A DNA stretch of 64,000 bases, taken from the NCBI RefSeq assembly GCF_052065695.1, contig NZ_JBQHTM010000004.1, forward strand, positions 1 to 64,000, given 5' to 3'. The position numbers and the translations under genes were made by a program. How positions within the stretch are numbered: the stretch's first letter is position 1; each line of letters opens with the position of its first letter. Positions 36,043 through 42,558 of this stretch are shown here, piece after piece. Source of the DNA: Intestinimonas sp052065695 (GTDB lineage: Bacteria; Bacillota; Clostridia; Oscillospirales; Oscillospiraceae). The notes under the pieces are model-generated. The model made no database searches. It had not been told where the DNA came from and saw only the letters and a program-made list of their open reading frames with translations.

Positions 36043-37281
36043 ATGAAATACGTCCTGGGCGCCAAGTGTACCCGCTGCGGCGCGGAGTACGAGGCCCTTC
36101 CAACGATCACAACCTGTAAATGCGGCGGTATATTAGACATTCAGTATTCGTATTCCGCCATCCGGGACCACTTTTCCCCCGCCGATCTGGAGCAAAACCA
36201 CGACTACTCCATGTGGCGGTACCGGCCCTTCCTGCCGGTGGAGGAGGACTCCCCCGCCCCACCCCTGCGGGTGGGCTGGTCCCCTCTCTACAAGGCCGAC
36301 CGGCTCGCCGGGGTCATGGGCCTCAAGACCCTCTACATCAAGGACGACGGCCAGAACCCCACCGCCTCCCTGAAGGACCGGGCCTCCGCCATGGCGGTGG
36401 TCAAGGCCCGGGAGGCCGGGGCGGACACCATCGCCTGCTCCTCCACCGGCAACGCCGCCTCCTCCCTGGCGGGCAACGCGGCGGCGGCGGGGCTGGCCAC
36501 CTACATCTTCGTCCCCAGCCGGGCCCCCAAGGGCAAGGTGGCCCAGCTCATGATCTTCGGCGCCACCGTCATCAGCGTGGACGGCTCCTATGAGGACACC
36601 TTCGCCCTCTCCAAAGCCGCCATCGACCGCTGGGGCTGGTACAACCGCAACGCCGCCATCAACCCCTACCTCTCCGAGGGCAAAAAGACGGTGACCTTCG
36701 AGCTTATGGAGCAGCTCCACTGGCAGGTCCCCGACTATGTGGCCCTCTCCGTGGGGGACGGCTGCACCATCGCCGGGGTGTGGAAGGGGTTCATGGACCT
36801 CTACGAGACCGGCTTCATCGACCGCCTGCCCAAGCTCATTTCCACCCAGGCGGAGGGCTGCTGCCCCCTGAACCGGGCCCTCCAGACCGGGGAGCCCTGC
36901 TCGCCCATGGAGGAGAACACCCTGGCCGACTCCATCGCCGTGGGGGTGCCCCGGAACGCCGACAAGGCCCTGAACGCCGTCCGGGAATCCAAGGGCATCG
37001 CCGTCAACGTGTCCGACGAGGAGATTCTGGAGGCCATGCGCCTTCTGGGCCGGACCCAGGGGGTCTTTGGCGAGCCCGCCGGAGTCACCGGCACCGCCGG
37101 GGTGAAAAAGGCCCTGGAGCTGGGGCTCATCGACCCGGACGCCACCGTGGTGAGCATCGTCACGGGCAACGGCCTCAAGGACGTGGCCAACGGCATCAAG
37201 GCCGCCGGAGAGCCCATGCTGGTCCGCCCCGACCTGGACGCCCTGCTCTCCGCCTTCGACGCGCGGAACATCCACCCCTGA
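36043..37281 (+). CDS. threonine synthase-like PLP enzyme
   Basis: 412 residues with an N-terminal zinc-ribbon (Cys9, Cys12, Cys25, Cys27), the PLP Lys at about 111 in NPTASLKDRA, the Asn loop SSTGNAASSLAG and a Gly-rich VGDGCTIAGVW. The architecture is that of archaeal-type ThrC, which makes threonine from O-phosphohomoserine. It begins 11 bases after the previous PLP gene and sits among catabolic genes, so an ammonia-lyase role is as likely as threonine synthesis. A strong AAGGAGG site is present. Confidence 0.8.
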   Translation: MKYVLGAKCTRCGAEYEALPTITTCKCGGILDIQYSYSAIRDHFSPADLEQNHDYSMWRYRPFLPVEEDSPAPPLRVGWSPLYKADRLAGVMGLKTLYIKDDGQNPTASLKDRASAMAVVKAREAGADTIACSSTGNAASSLAGNAAAAGLATYIFVPSRAPKGKVAQLMIFGATVISVDGSYEDTFALSKAAIDRWGWYNRNAAINPYLSEGKKTVTFELMEQLHWQVPDYVALSVGDGCTIAGVWKGFMDLYETGFIDRLPKLISTQAEGCCPLNRALQTGEPCSPMEENTLADSIAVGVPRNADKALNAVRESKGIAVNVSDEEILEAMRLLGRTQGVFGEPAGVTGTAGVKKALELGLIDPDATVVSIVTGNGLKDVANGIKAAGEPMLVRPDLDALLSAFDARNIHP

Positions 37282-37311
37282 CCACAAACTGAGAAAAGAG
37301 AGGTTTTGCCC

Positions 37312-37671
37312 ATGTCCACGGCTCCCGTCTCCCGGGCGGCCAGAACCGCCGCCCTTCTCTACCCCGTCGTCACCGTCCTGGCCCTGGCCCTCACCTTCGC
37401 CCTCTTCATCGCCGGCGACGGCGGCTCCCTCACCCGGACCGTGGTCTTTATGGTGTGGCTGGCCCTGCTGGTCTACTCCCTCATCCGGGTCCTCAGCGAC
37501 GTCCTCTCCGGTCAGCATAAGAAGGAGCAGAGTTTCCAGAACACCCTGGACGCCTTCGTCCAGAACACCGGCAGCGCCCAGAAGGCCATGGCCTACTTCA
37601 CCGCCATGGAGGTGGTCTCCTCCGTGCTGAAGCTGGTGATCCCGGTGGTGCTGTGGGCCATCTTCCGCTGA
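37312..37671 (+). CDS. small three-helix membrane protein, unknown function
   Basis: 119 residues with hydrophobic spans at about 14-34, 43-60 and 98-117, and a charged loop (SGQHKKEQSFQ) between the second and third. GAGAGG lies before the ATG. I do not recognise a family. It sits between the PLP pair and the hydantoinase in one orientation, so it may be co-expressed with the catabolic operon. Confidence 0.65.
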   Translation: MSTAPVSRAARTAALLYPVVTVLALALTFALFIAGDGGSLTRTVVFMVWLALLVYSLIRVLSDVLSGQHKKEQSFQNTLDAFVQNTGSAQKAMAYFTAMEVVSSVLKLVIPVVLWAIFR

Positions 37672-37707
37672 ATGTTTTCCGAGAAGCTGTAACGAAGTGC
37701 CGCGCGC

Positions 37708-37753
37708 ACGGGCTTCCATTTTGACGGCACAGTCAGGATGGGAGCCCGTTTTT
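37708..37753 (+). terminator. terminator or attenuator ahead of the hydantoinase gene
   Basis: The hairpin ACGGGCTTCCAT / ATGGGAGCCCGT (one G-T pair) followed by TTTTTG, only 25 bases before the hydantoinase start and directly before its AAAAGGAGG. It would end or attenuate transcription into the gene. Confidence 0.72.
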
Positions 37754-37778
37754 GTTCATATGAAAAGGAGGTTATCCT

Positions 37779-39161
37779 ATGTCTATCCTCATCCGGAAGG
37801 GCACCCTGGTGCTGCCCGAGGGCCCCGTCCAGGCCGACCTGCGCATGGACGGCGGCAAGATCGTCCAGATCGGTCCCGACCTGCCCGCCGGGGATTCCCA
37901 GGTGGTGGAGGCCGCCGGGAAGCTGGTCTTCCCCGGCTTCATCGACACCCACACCCACTTCGAGATGAACAAGGGCCTGCCCAACGAGACCGCCGACGAC
38001 TGGCGGACGGGCTCCATGGCCGCCCTGGCCGGGGGCACCACCACCGTGCTGGACTTTGCCGAATCCCAGCGGGGCTGCTCCCTGGCCTCCGCCCTGGAGA
38101 CCTGGCACAAACGGACCGACGGGGTGGCCAGCTGCCACTACGGCTTCCACATGACCATCAAGGACTGGGACCCCCGTATCCAGGCCGAGCTGAAGGACAT
38201 GACCGCCGCCGGGGTCACCTCCTACAAGGTCTACATGGCCTACGACAACCTGCGCCTCTCCGACGGGGTCATCTATGAGGTCCTGAAGGCCACGGCGGCG
38301 GAGGGGGCCGTGGTGGGCTGCCACTGCGAAAACGGCGACCTGGTGACCAAGGGCATTGCCGCCCAGAAGGCGGCGGGCAACCTGGGCACCCAGGCCCACC
38401 CCCTGTCCCGTCCCCCCCTGGTGGAGGCCGAGGCGGTGAGCCGTTATCTCTCCATCGCCGAGCTGGCGGGGGCGCCGGTGAACATCGTCCACCTCTCCAC
38501 CCGCCGGGGCCTGGAGGCCGTCCGGGCCGCCCGCTCGAGAGGCCAGAAGCTCTACGTGGAGACCTGCCCCCAGTACCTCCTCCTGGACGACAGTCTCTAT
38601 GACCTCCCCGACTTCGAGGGGGCCAAGTACGTCTTCTCGCCTCCCGCCCGGAGCAAGGACGATCAGTGTGCCCTGTGGGAGGGCATCGCCGCCGGGGACA
38701 TCGACACCATGGGCACCGACCACTGCTCCTTTGACTTCCACGGGGTGAAGGAGCTGGGCCGGGAGGACTTTTCCAAAATCCCCAACGGCCTGCCCGGGGT
38801 GGAGCACCGCCCCGCCCTCATGTACCACTTCGGGGTGGGTCAGGGCCGGATGACGGTCAGCGACCTGGTGCGGCTCCTGGCGGAGCAGCCCGCCAAGCTC
38901 TTCGGCATGTGGCCCCGGAAGGGCTGCCTGGCCGTGGGCAGCGACGCCGACGTAGTCATTTTCGACCCCGCCCGCACCTGGACCATCACCGCCAGGGACC
39001 AGGTCCAGGCGGTGGACTACACCCCCTACGAGGGCATGACCCTCACCGGCAAACCCGAGGTCGTCTTTCTCAGCGGTCAGCTGGCCGCCCGGGACGGCAA
39101 GGTGGTCCTGGAGGGTCAGGGTCAGTTTGTCCACCGGGGAAAGAGCCAGTTCTGGCGGTAA
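37779..39161 (+). CDS. hydA: dihydropyrimidinase / D-hydantoinase
   Basis: A 460-residue cyclic amidohydrolase with the full binuclear metal set at canonical positions: His58 and His60 (GFIDTHTH), carboxylated Lys150 (TSYKVYMAY), His182 (CHCEN), a later His in IVHLST and the Asp in GTDHC at about residue 315. It opens dihydropyrimidine or hydantoin rings. In the E. coli xdh-yge cluster the homologous HyuA (YgeZ) has the same company (xdhABC, arcC, mocA). AAAAGGAGG lies ahead of the start. Confidence 0.92.
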   Translation: MSILIRKGTLVLPEGPVQADLRMDGGKIVQIGPDLPAGDSQVVEAAGKLVFPGFIDTHTHFEMNKGLPNETADDWRTGSMAALAGGTTTVLDFAESQRGCSLASALETWHKRTDGVASCHYGFHMTIKDWDPRIQAELKDMTAAGVTSYKVYMAYDNLRLSDGVIYEVLKATAAEGAVVGCHCENGDLVTKGIAAQKAAGNLGTQAHPLSRPPLVEAEAVSRYLSIAELAGAPVNIVHLSTRRGLEAVRAARSRGQKLYVETCPQYLLLDDSLYDLPDFEGAKYVFSPPARSKDDQCALWEGIAAGDIDTMGTDHCSFDFHGVKELGREDFSKIPNGLPGVEHRPALMYHFGVGQGRMTVSDLVRLLAEQPAKLFGMWPRKGCLAVGSDADVVIFDPARTWTITARDQVQAVDYTPYEGMTLTGKPEVVFLSGQLAARDGKVVLEGQGQFVHRGKSQFWR

Positions 39162-39203
39162 CGGAGGGAGTCACGGCCTCCGCGCTGCCTGCATCTAAAG
39201 GTT

Positions 39204-39304
39204 TCCCCTCATCCGTCATTTGCTTCGCAAATGCCACCACGGGCTAAGGAAGACGTGATTTCTTCAGACTGTCCACCGGACAGTCTGACCCCCAGGGGAA
39301 GGCT
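39204..39304 (+). repeat. family E structured repeat, copy E3
   Basis: CCCCTCATCCG, hairpin CATTTGC-TTC-GCAAATG, CCACCACGGGCTAAGGAAG, hairpin CAGACTGTCC-ACC-GGACAGTCTG, then ACCCCCAGGGGAAGGC. Confidence 0.88.
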
Positions 39305-39320
39305 ATGGTGGATAACCAAC

Positions 39321-39668
39321 CTGCGCCGCAGCAACGGGAATCCCAGGCAGCGCCACCACATCCCGACACCCACCCACGCAGGCGGCGAAAAAACTGCGGA
39401 TAGGACCACAGCTTGTCCCTGTTCCACCGGCGGAGTCACCTGTGGACGGGGCTGGTGCTCAATGGGGGCGTAAAGACGGGCCGCCGGATTCCTATTTGGA
39501 ACCACTCAACCCTTTTAGAAGCCCCTTTTTCTTTGGATTCCAAAAACCGTTCTTTTTCCAGCAGGGAAAAAGAAACGGGTTTTGAGCCGTCTCCCCCGTC
39601 CTTTCACATAATAGAATGGTTCATGGTTCGGGGTGTGGTTTGGCGCGTCTAGGAAGCCGCGCCCCACA
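39321..39668 (+). repeat. family A long intergenic repeat, copy A5
   Basis: A forward copy with all landmarks, differing at CCCTTTTAGAAGCCCC where others have CACGGGAGCCCC. It ends in the GCGTCTAGGAAGCCGCGCCC extension shared with A3. E3 and A5 together fill the gap before the mocA-like gene. Confidence 0.9.
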
Positions 39669-39698
39669 GACAATATGCTTCCCCGAAAGGAGGTCCAA

Positions 39699-40250
39699 AT
39701 GAAGATCGCCTGCATCCTGCTGGCCTCCGGCTTTGGCCGACGGTACGGCGGCAACAAGCTCCTCACCCTCTGGGAGGGAATGCCCCTCTACCGCCGGGCC
39801 TTTGCCGCCCTGCCTCCCGCCCTCTTCTCCCCGGCGGTGGTCACCAGCCAGTACGGCCAGATCCTGGCCGACGCCGCCAAGGCGGGCTATCTGCCCATAC
39901 AAAACTGCCACCCCTGGGAAGGGGTGGCAGCGGGCATCCGTCTGGGGCTTCAGGCGGCGTGGCACAGTGACGGCGCCCTGTTTGCCGTCTGTGACCAGCC
40001 AAATTTGACTACGGATAGTATTATCAAGTTGTTAAATGCCTTCCAGGAGTCACCGGACCGCATCCACGCCCTGGGCTTCCAGGGGAAAAAGGGGAACCCG
40101 GTGGTCTTTCCCAAGGCCCTCTACCCCGAGCTCATGGCCCTCAGCGGCGACACCGGCGGCAGCGCCGTCATCCGGGCCCACCGGGACCTCCTCACCCTCA
40201 CGGAGGTGGGAGACCCCGCCGAGCTGGTGGACGTGGACACCCCCGGTTAG
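39699..40250 (+). CDS. mocA: MocA-like molybdenum cofactor cytidylyltransferase
   Basis: A 183-residue nucleotidyltransferase with the N-terminal nucleotide-binding motif LASGFGRRYGGNKL and the metal-binding Asp in VCDQPNLT (about residue 104). It probably converts molybdopterin cofactor to its cytosine dinucleotide form for xanthine-dehydrogenase-type enzymes; E. coli MocA (YgfJ) lies in the same gene neighbourhood. AAAGGAGG precedes the start. Its stop overlaps that of the convergent next gene. Confidence 0.85.
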   Translation: MKIACILLASGFGRRYGGNKLLTLWEGMPLYRRAFAALPPALFSPAVVTSQYGQILADAAKAGYLPIQNCHPWEGVAAGIRLGLQAAWHSDGALFAVCDQPNLTTDSIIKLLNAFQESPDRIHALGFQGKKGNPVVFPKALYPELMALSGDTGGSAVIRAHRDLLTLTEVGDPAELVDVDTPG

Positions 40251-40510
40251 CCCTCCGCCGCCAGACGGAAAACCTTCTCCACGTCGGCCTTCTCGGCGTG
40301 GCCCTCGTGGACCTTCTTGCCGTCCACGTAGTAGGTGGGCACATAATAGTAGTCGTAGGTGTCGGCCAGGGCGGCCTCCTTGGCCTCGTCCACCATCTTG
40401 AAGGGGATGTCCTTCCACTCCGGATGCTCCGCCAGCAGCTCCTCCTGGAACCGGAGGGCCAGCTTGCAGTGGGGGCAGCCGGGCAGATAAAAGAGCAGAA
40501 TATCTTTCAT
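40247..40510 (-). CDS. glutaredoxin-like thioredoxin-fold protein
   Basis: An 87-residue thioredoxin-fold protein with the redox motif CPHC (residues 12-15, LPGCPHCKLA) and the cis-Pro segment YVPTYYVDGK (about residue 56). It probably acts as a cytoplasmic thiol-disulfide carrier. Convergent with the mocA-like gene, the two stop codons share bases 40248-40249. Confidence 0.85.
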   Translation of the reverse strand: MKDILLFYLPGCPHCKLALRFQEELLAEHPEWKDIPFKMVDEAKEAALADTYDYYYVPTYYVDGKKVHEGHAEKADVEKVFRLAAEG

Positions 40511-40609
40511 GTTTTTCTCCTTTGCGCGGGGGCTCCTTTGCCCCTCTGCGTCCATCATACCCGGTCCCGGCCCGAAATACAAGCCCGGACCGCAGAAAGG
40601 GGGCGTCCC

Positions 40610-41056
40610 ATGACGCCGGAACAGTATATGACCCGGGCCCTGGAGCTGGCCCAGAAGGCCCTGGAGACAGGGGACGTGCCGGTGGGCTGCGTGGTGGCCG
40701 ACCGGGACGGCGCCATCATCGGGGAGGGCTGGAACCGTCGGGAGGCCAACGGCGACGCCCTGGCCCACGCCGAGGTGGAGGCCATCCGGGCGGCCTGCGC
40801 CCATCGGGGGGGCTGGAACCTCCACGGCTGCTCCCTCTACGTCACCCTGGAGCCCTGCCCCATGTGCGCCGGGGCCATCGTCAACTCCCGCATCGACCGG
40901 GTGTACTACGGCGCCAAGGACGAAAAGGCGGGCTGCTGCGGCTCCGTCCTCAACCTCTTCATGGAGGACTTCAACCACCACCCCCGGGTCTATGGCGGCA
41001 TCCTGAAGGAACCCTGCGCCGCCCTCCTGCGGCGCTTCTTTGAGGCCCTTCGGTGA
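40610..41056 (+). CDS. tadA: tRNA-specific adenosine deaminase
   Basis: A 148-residue zinc deaminase with HAEVEAI (zinc His and catalytic Glu, about residue 53) and EPCPMCAGAI (two zinc Cys, about residues 83-86), plus the C-terminal RRFFEALR helix typical of TadA. It deaminates the wobble adenosine 34 of tRNA-Arg(ACG) to inosine. AAAGGGGGC lies ahead of the start. It is not functionally linked to the purine island by sequence. Confidence 0.93.
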   Translation: MTPEQYMTRALELAQKALETGDVPVGCVVADRDGAIIGEGWNRREANGDALAHAEVEAIRAACAHRGGWNLHGCSLYVTLEPCPMCAGAIVNSRIDRVYYGAKDEKAGCCGSVLNLFMEDFNHHPRVYGGILKEPCAALLRRFFEALR

Positions 41057-41120
41057 TGTTTCACAGATTTGTAACATCTGTGGCCTTCTTTTGTAACAAT
41101 CTGCTGGTATCATCACAATC

Positions 41121-41198
41121 AGCAAGAGACGATTCTTCTTTTCATTCTATCCTCCGATCCGGGAAGAGAGCGACGGGCATTACCGCCGCTCTTTTTCT
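41121..41198 (+). ncRNA. candidate small RNA 1 (twin module)
   Basis: A putative ~78-nt transcript starting near GCAAGAGAC, with a TTCTTTTCATT...TATCCTCC region and ending in the hairpin AGAGCGaCGG / CCGcCGCTCT plus TTTTTC. Upstream are TGTAACA motifs and a TATCAT box. CTATCCTCC is complementary to a Shine-Dalgarno sequence, and TTTTCATTCTATCCTCC to a complete ribosome-site-plus-ATG. A second, homologous module follows at 41305. Confidence 0.55.
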
Positions 41199-41292
41199 TT
41201 TTTCCCCAGATTACACGAACTTTACAGCAAATTGGGAAGATTTAATCTTCTTGTAACAATTCAGGATTTGATTGTTAACAAGTCTACGGTAC

Positions 41293-41298
41293 TATAAT
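41293..41298 (+). promoter_or_regulatory. -10 box of candidate small RNA 2
   Basis: TATAAT seven bases before the predicted start; TTGTTA lies 15 bases upstream, after a TGTAACA motif pair. Confidence 0.6.
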
Positions 41299-41304
41299 AC
41301 TCGC

Positions 41305-41386
41305 AAGAGACAGTTTCTTTTCATTTCATTGTATCCTCTTTCCTTTTGGCAGGGGCCGGACGTCAGGAGCAGGCGTCCGGTTTTTG
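41305..41386 (+). ncRNA. candidate small RNA 2 (twin module)
   Basis: A putative ~80-nt transcript beginning AAGAGAC just after TATAAT, sharing GCAAGAGAC, TCTTTTCATT and TATCCTC with module 1. It ends in the hairpin CCGGACG / CGTCCGG followed by TTTTTG. No open frame of note lies within. Its terminator sequence is unrelated to that of module 1, while the 5' part is conserved. Confidence 0.6.
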
Positions 41387-41424
41387 CTGTTTTGGGGAAC
41401 TTCGGGAAAAGGTGCCCTTTCCCC

Positions 41425-41453
41425 TTGAGCATTGTGGGAAAATAAGGTACAAT
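41425..41453 (+). promoter_or_regulatory. promoter of the SprA-like gene
   Basis: TTGAGC at 41425-41430, a 17-base spacer and TACAAT at 41448-41453. Confidence 0.75.
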
Positions 41454-41503
41454 CATCCTGATGAAGGGTCCGCCGCGCGCGGGCTCGCAACAGAGGAAAA
41501 GGG

Positions 41504-42166
41504 GTGGCAGACATGATGGGTTTGAGTTCTGTGGGGCTGAGCCACGGCTGGTCCTATGCCTCCGTCTATGTGCAGCAGCCCGGCGCCGCCGGCACGGCGG
41601 CCGTCGATCCCGTGGCCCCCGCCCAAACTGGGCCGATGCAGCCGGTACCGGAGGTGGCCCCCGTCCGGCGGGAGACTCCCCAGTGGGAGGTCCGGCTCCC
41701 GGAGGCCCGCCAGGGGGCTGACCCGGTGGAGATGGCCGTCCGGGGCCGCATCCAGTACGTGGACCCCGACACCCTTCAGGGGGAGACCGCCGTCCAGGAA
41801 ACCAAGTCTGCCCAGGAGGTCATGGCGGAGGGCGAGTGCCAGACCTGTAAGGAGCGCAAGTACCAGGACGGCTCCAACGACCCCGGCGTCTCCTACAAGA
41901 CTCCCACCAACATCGACCCCAGTCAGGCGGCTTCCTCCGTCCGGAGCCATGAGCAGGAGCACGTGACCCGGGAACAGTCTAAGGCACAGCGGGATGGCCG
42001 GGAGGTGGTCAGCCAGTCGGTGACCCTCCACACCGCCATCTGTCCCGAGTGCGGCAAGGTCTACGTCTCCGGCGGCACCACCCGCACTTCCACCCGGGCC
42101 CAGCAGGCCGCCCAGGCCTATCAGCAGCCGGAGGAGCAGCCCAGTCTCTTCCAGGCGGTGGCATGA
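41504..42166 (+). CDS. SprA-related putative metalloprotein
   Basis: 220 residues. A low-complexity Pro/Ala/Gln-rich N-terminal half is followed by a conserved core: CQTCKERKYQDGSNDPGVS (about residues 112-130), the HExxH-type motif SHEQEHV (about 149-155) and a CPEC pair near residue 180. This pattern is that of the SprA-related family, whose function is unknown. The HEQEH and Cys pairs suggest zinc binding and possibly peptidase activity. A GTG start at 41504 is used (AGAGG upstream); ATGs at 41513 or 41516 are alternatives. Confidence 0.65.
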   Translation: MADMMGLSSVGLSHGWSYASVYVQQPGAAGTAAVDPVAPAQTGPMQPVPEVAPVRRETPQWEVRLPEARQGADPVEMAVRGRIQYVDPDTLQGETAVQETKSAQEVMAEGECQTCKERKYQDGSNDPGVSYKTPTNIDPSQAASSVRSHEQEHVTREQSKAQRDGREVVSQSVTLHTAICPECGKVYVSGGTTRTSTRAQQAAQAYQQPEEQPSLFQAVA

Positions 42167-42182
42167 GGAAGGAGGACGCCAA

Positions 42183-42509
42183 ATGACATTTGACGCCATG
42201 TTTGCCCAGGTCAAAGAGCTCCTCTCTCAGGCCGACGCCAGCGGCATCGGGGAGCACCTGGCCTACCAGTTCAACATCACCGGGGAGGCCCAGGGCACCT
42301 TTTATCTGGAGGTAAAGGACGGGCAGCTCCACGTGGAGCCCTACGACTACCGGGACCGGGACGCCCTCTTCACCTGTTCGGCCGAGACCCTCTTCAAAAT
42401 CGCCTCCGGGCAGTCTGACCCCATGGGGGCGGTCTTCCTGGGCAGACTGAAGGTGGAGGGCAACATCGACAAGGCCCTGAAGCTCAAGTCCCTCCTCCCC
42501 TCCAAATAG
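42183..42509 (+). CDS. SCP2 sterol-carrier-like domain protein
   Basis: A 108-residue single-domain protein of the SCP2 fold, with YQFNITGEAQGTFYLEVKDG and the C-terminal SDPMGAVFLGRLKVEGNIDKALKLKSLL typical of the family. It would bind a hydrophobic ligand in the cytoplasm; the ligand is unknown. GGAAGGAGG precedes the start, 16 bases after the SprA-like gene, so the two are probably co-transcribed. A bidirectional terminator follows. Confidence 0.88.
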   Translation: MTFDAMFAQVKELLSQADASGIGEHLAYQFNITGEAQGTFYLEVKDGQLHVEPYDYRDRDALFTCSAETLFKIASGQSDPMGAVFLGRLKVEGNIDKALKLKSLLPSK

Positions 42510-42518
42510 GATAAGACA

Positions 42519-42553
42519 AAACCGCGGCGGATGGCTGTCATCCGCCGCGGTTT
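42519..42553. terminator. bidirectional terminator between SCP2 and M56 genes
   Basis: The perfect hairpin ACCGCGGCGGATG / CATCCGCCGCGGT with T-runs on both strands. Confidence 0.92.
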
Positions 42554-42558
42554 TTCGT

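Noticed and set aside
41057..41345. Minus-strand mini-ORFs (MKRRIVSC; MKRNCLLRVL) with good ribosome sites opposite the twin sRNAs
   Set aside because: The two homologous copies differ by a two-base indel inside the frame, so coding is not conserved, whereas promoter and terminator order supports plus-strand RNAs.
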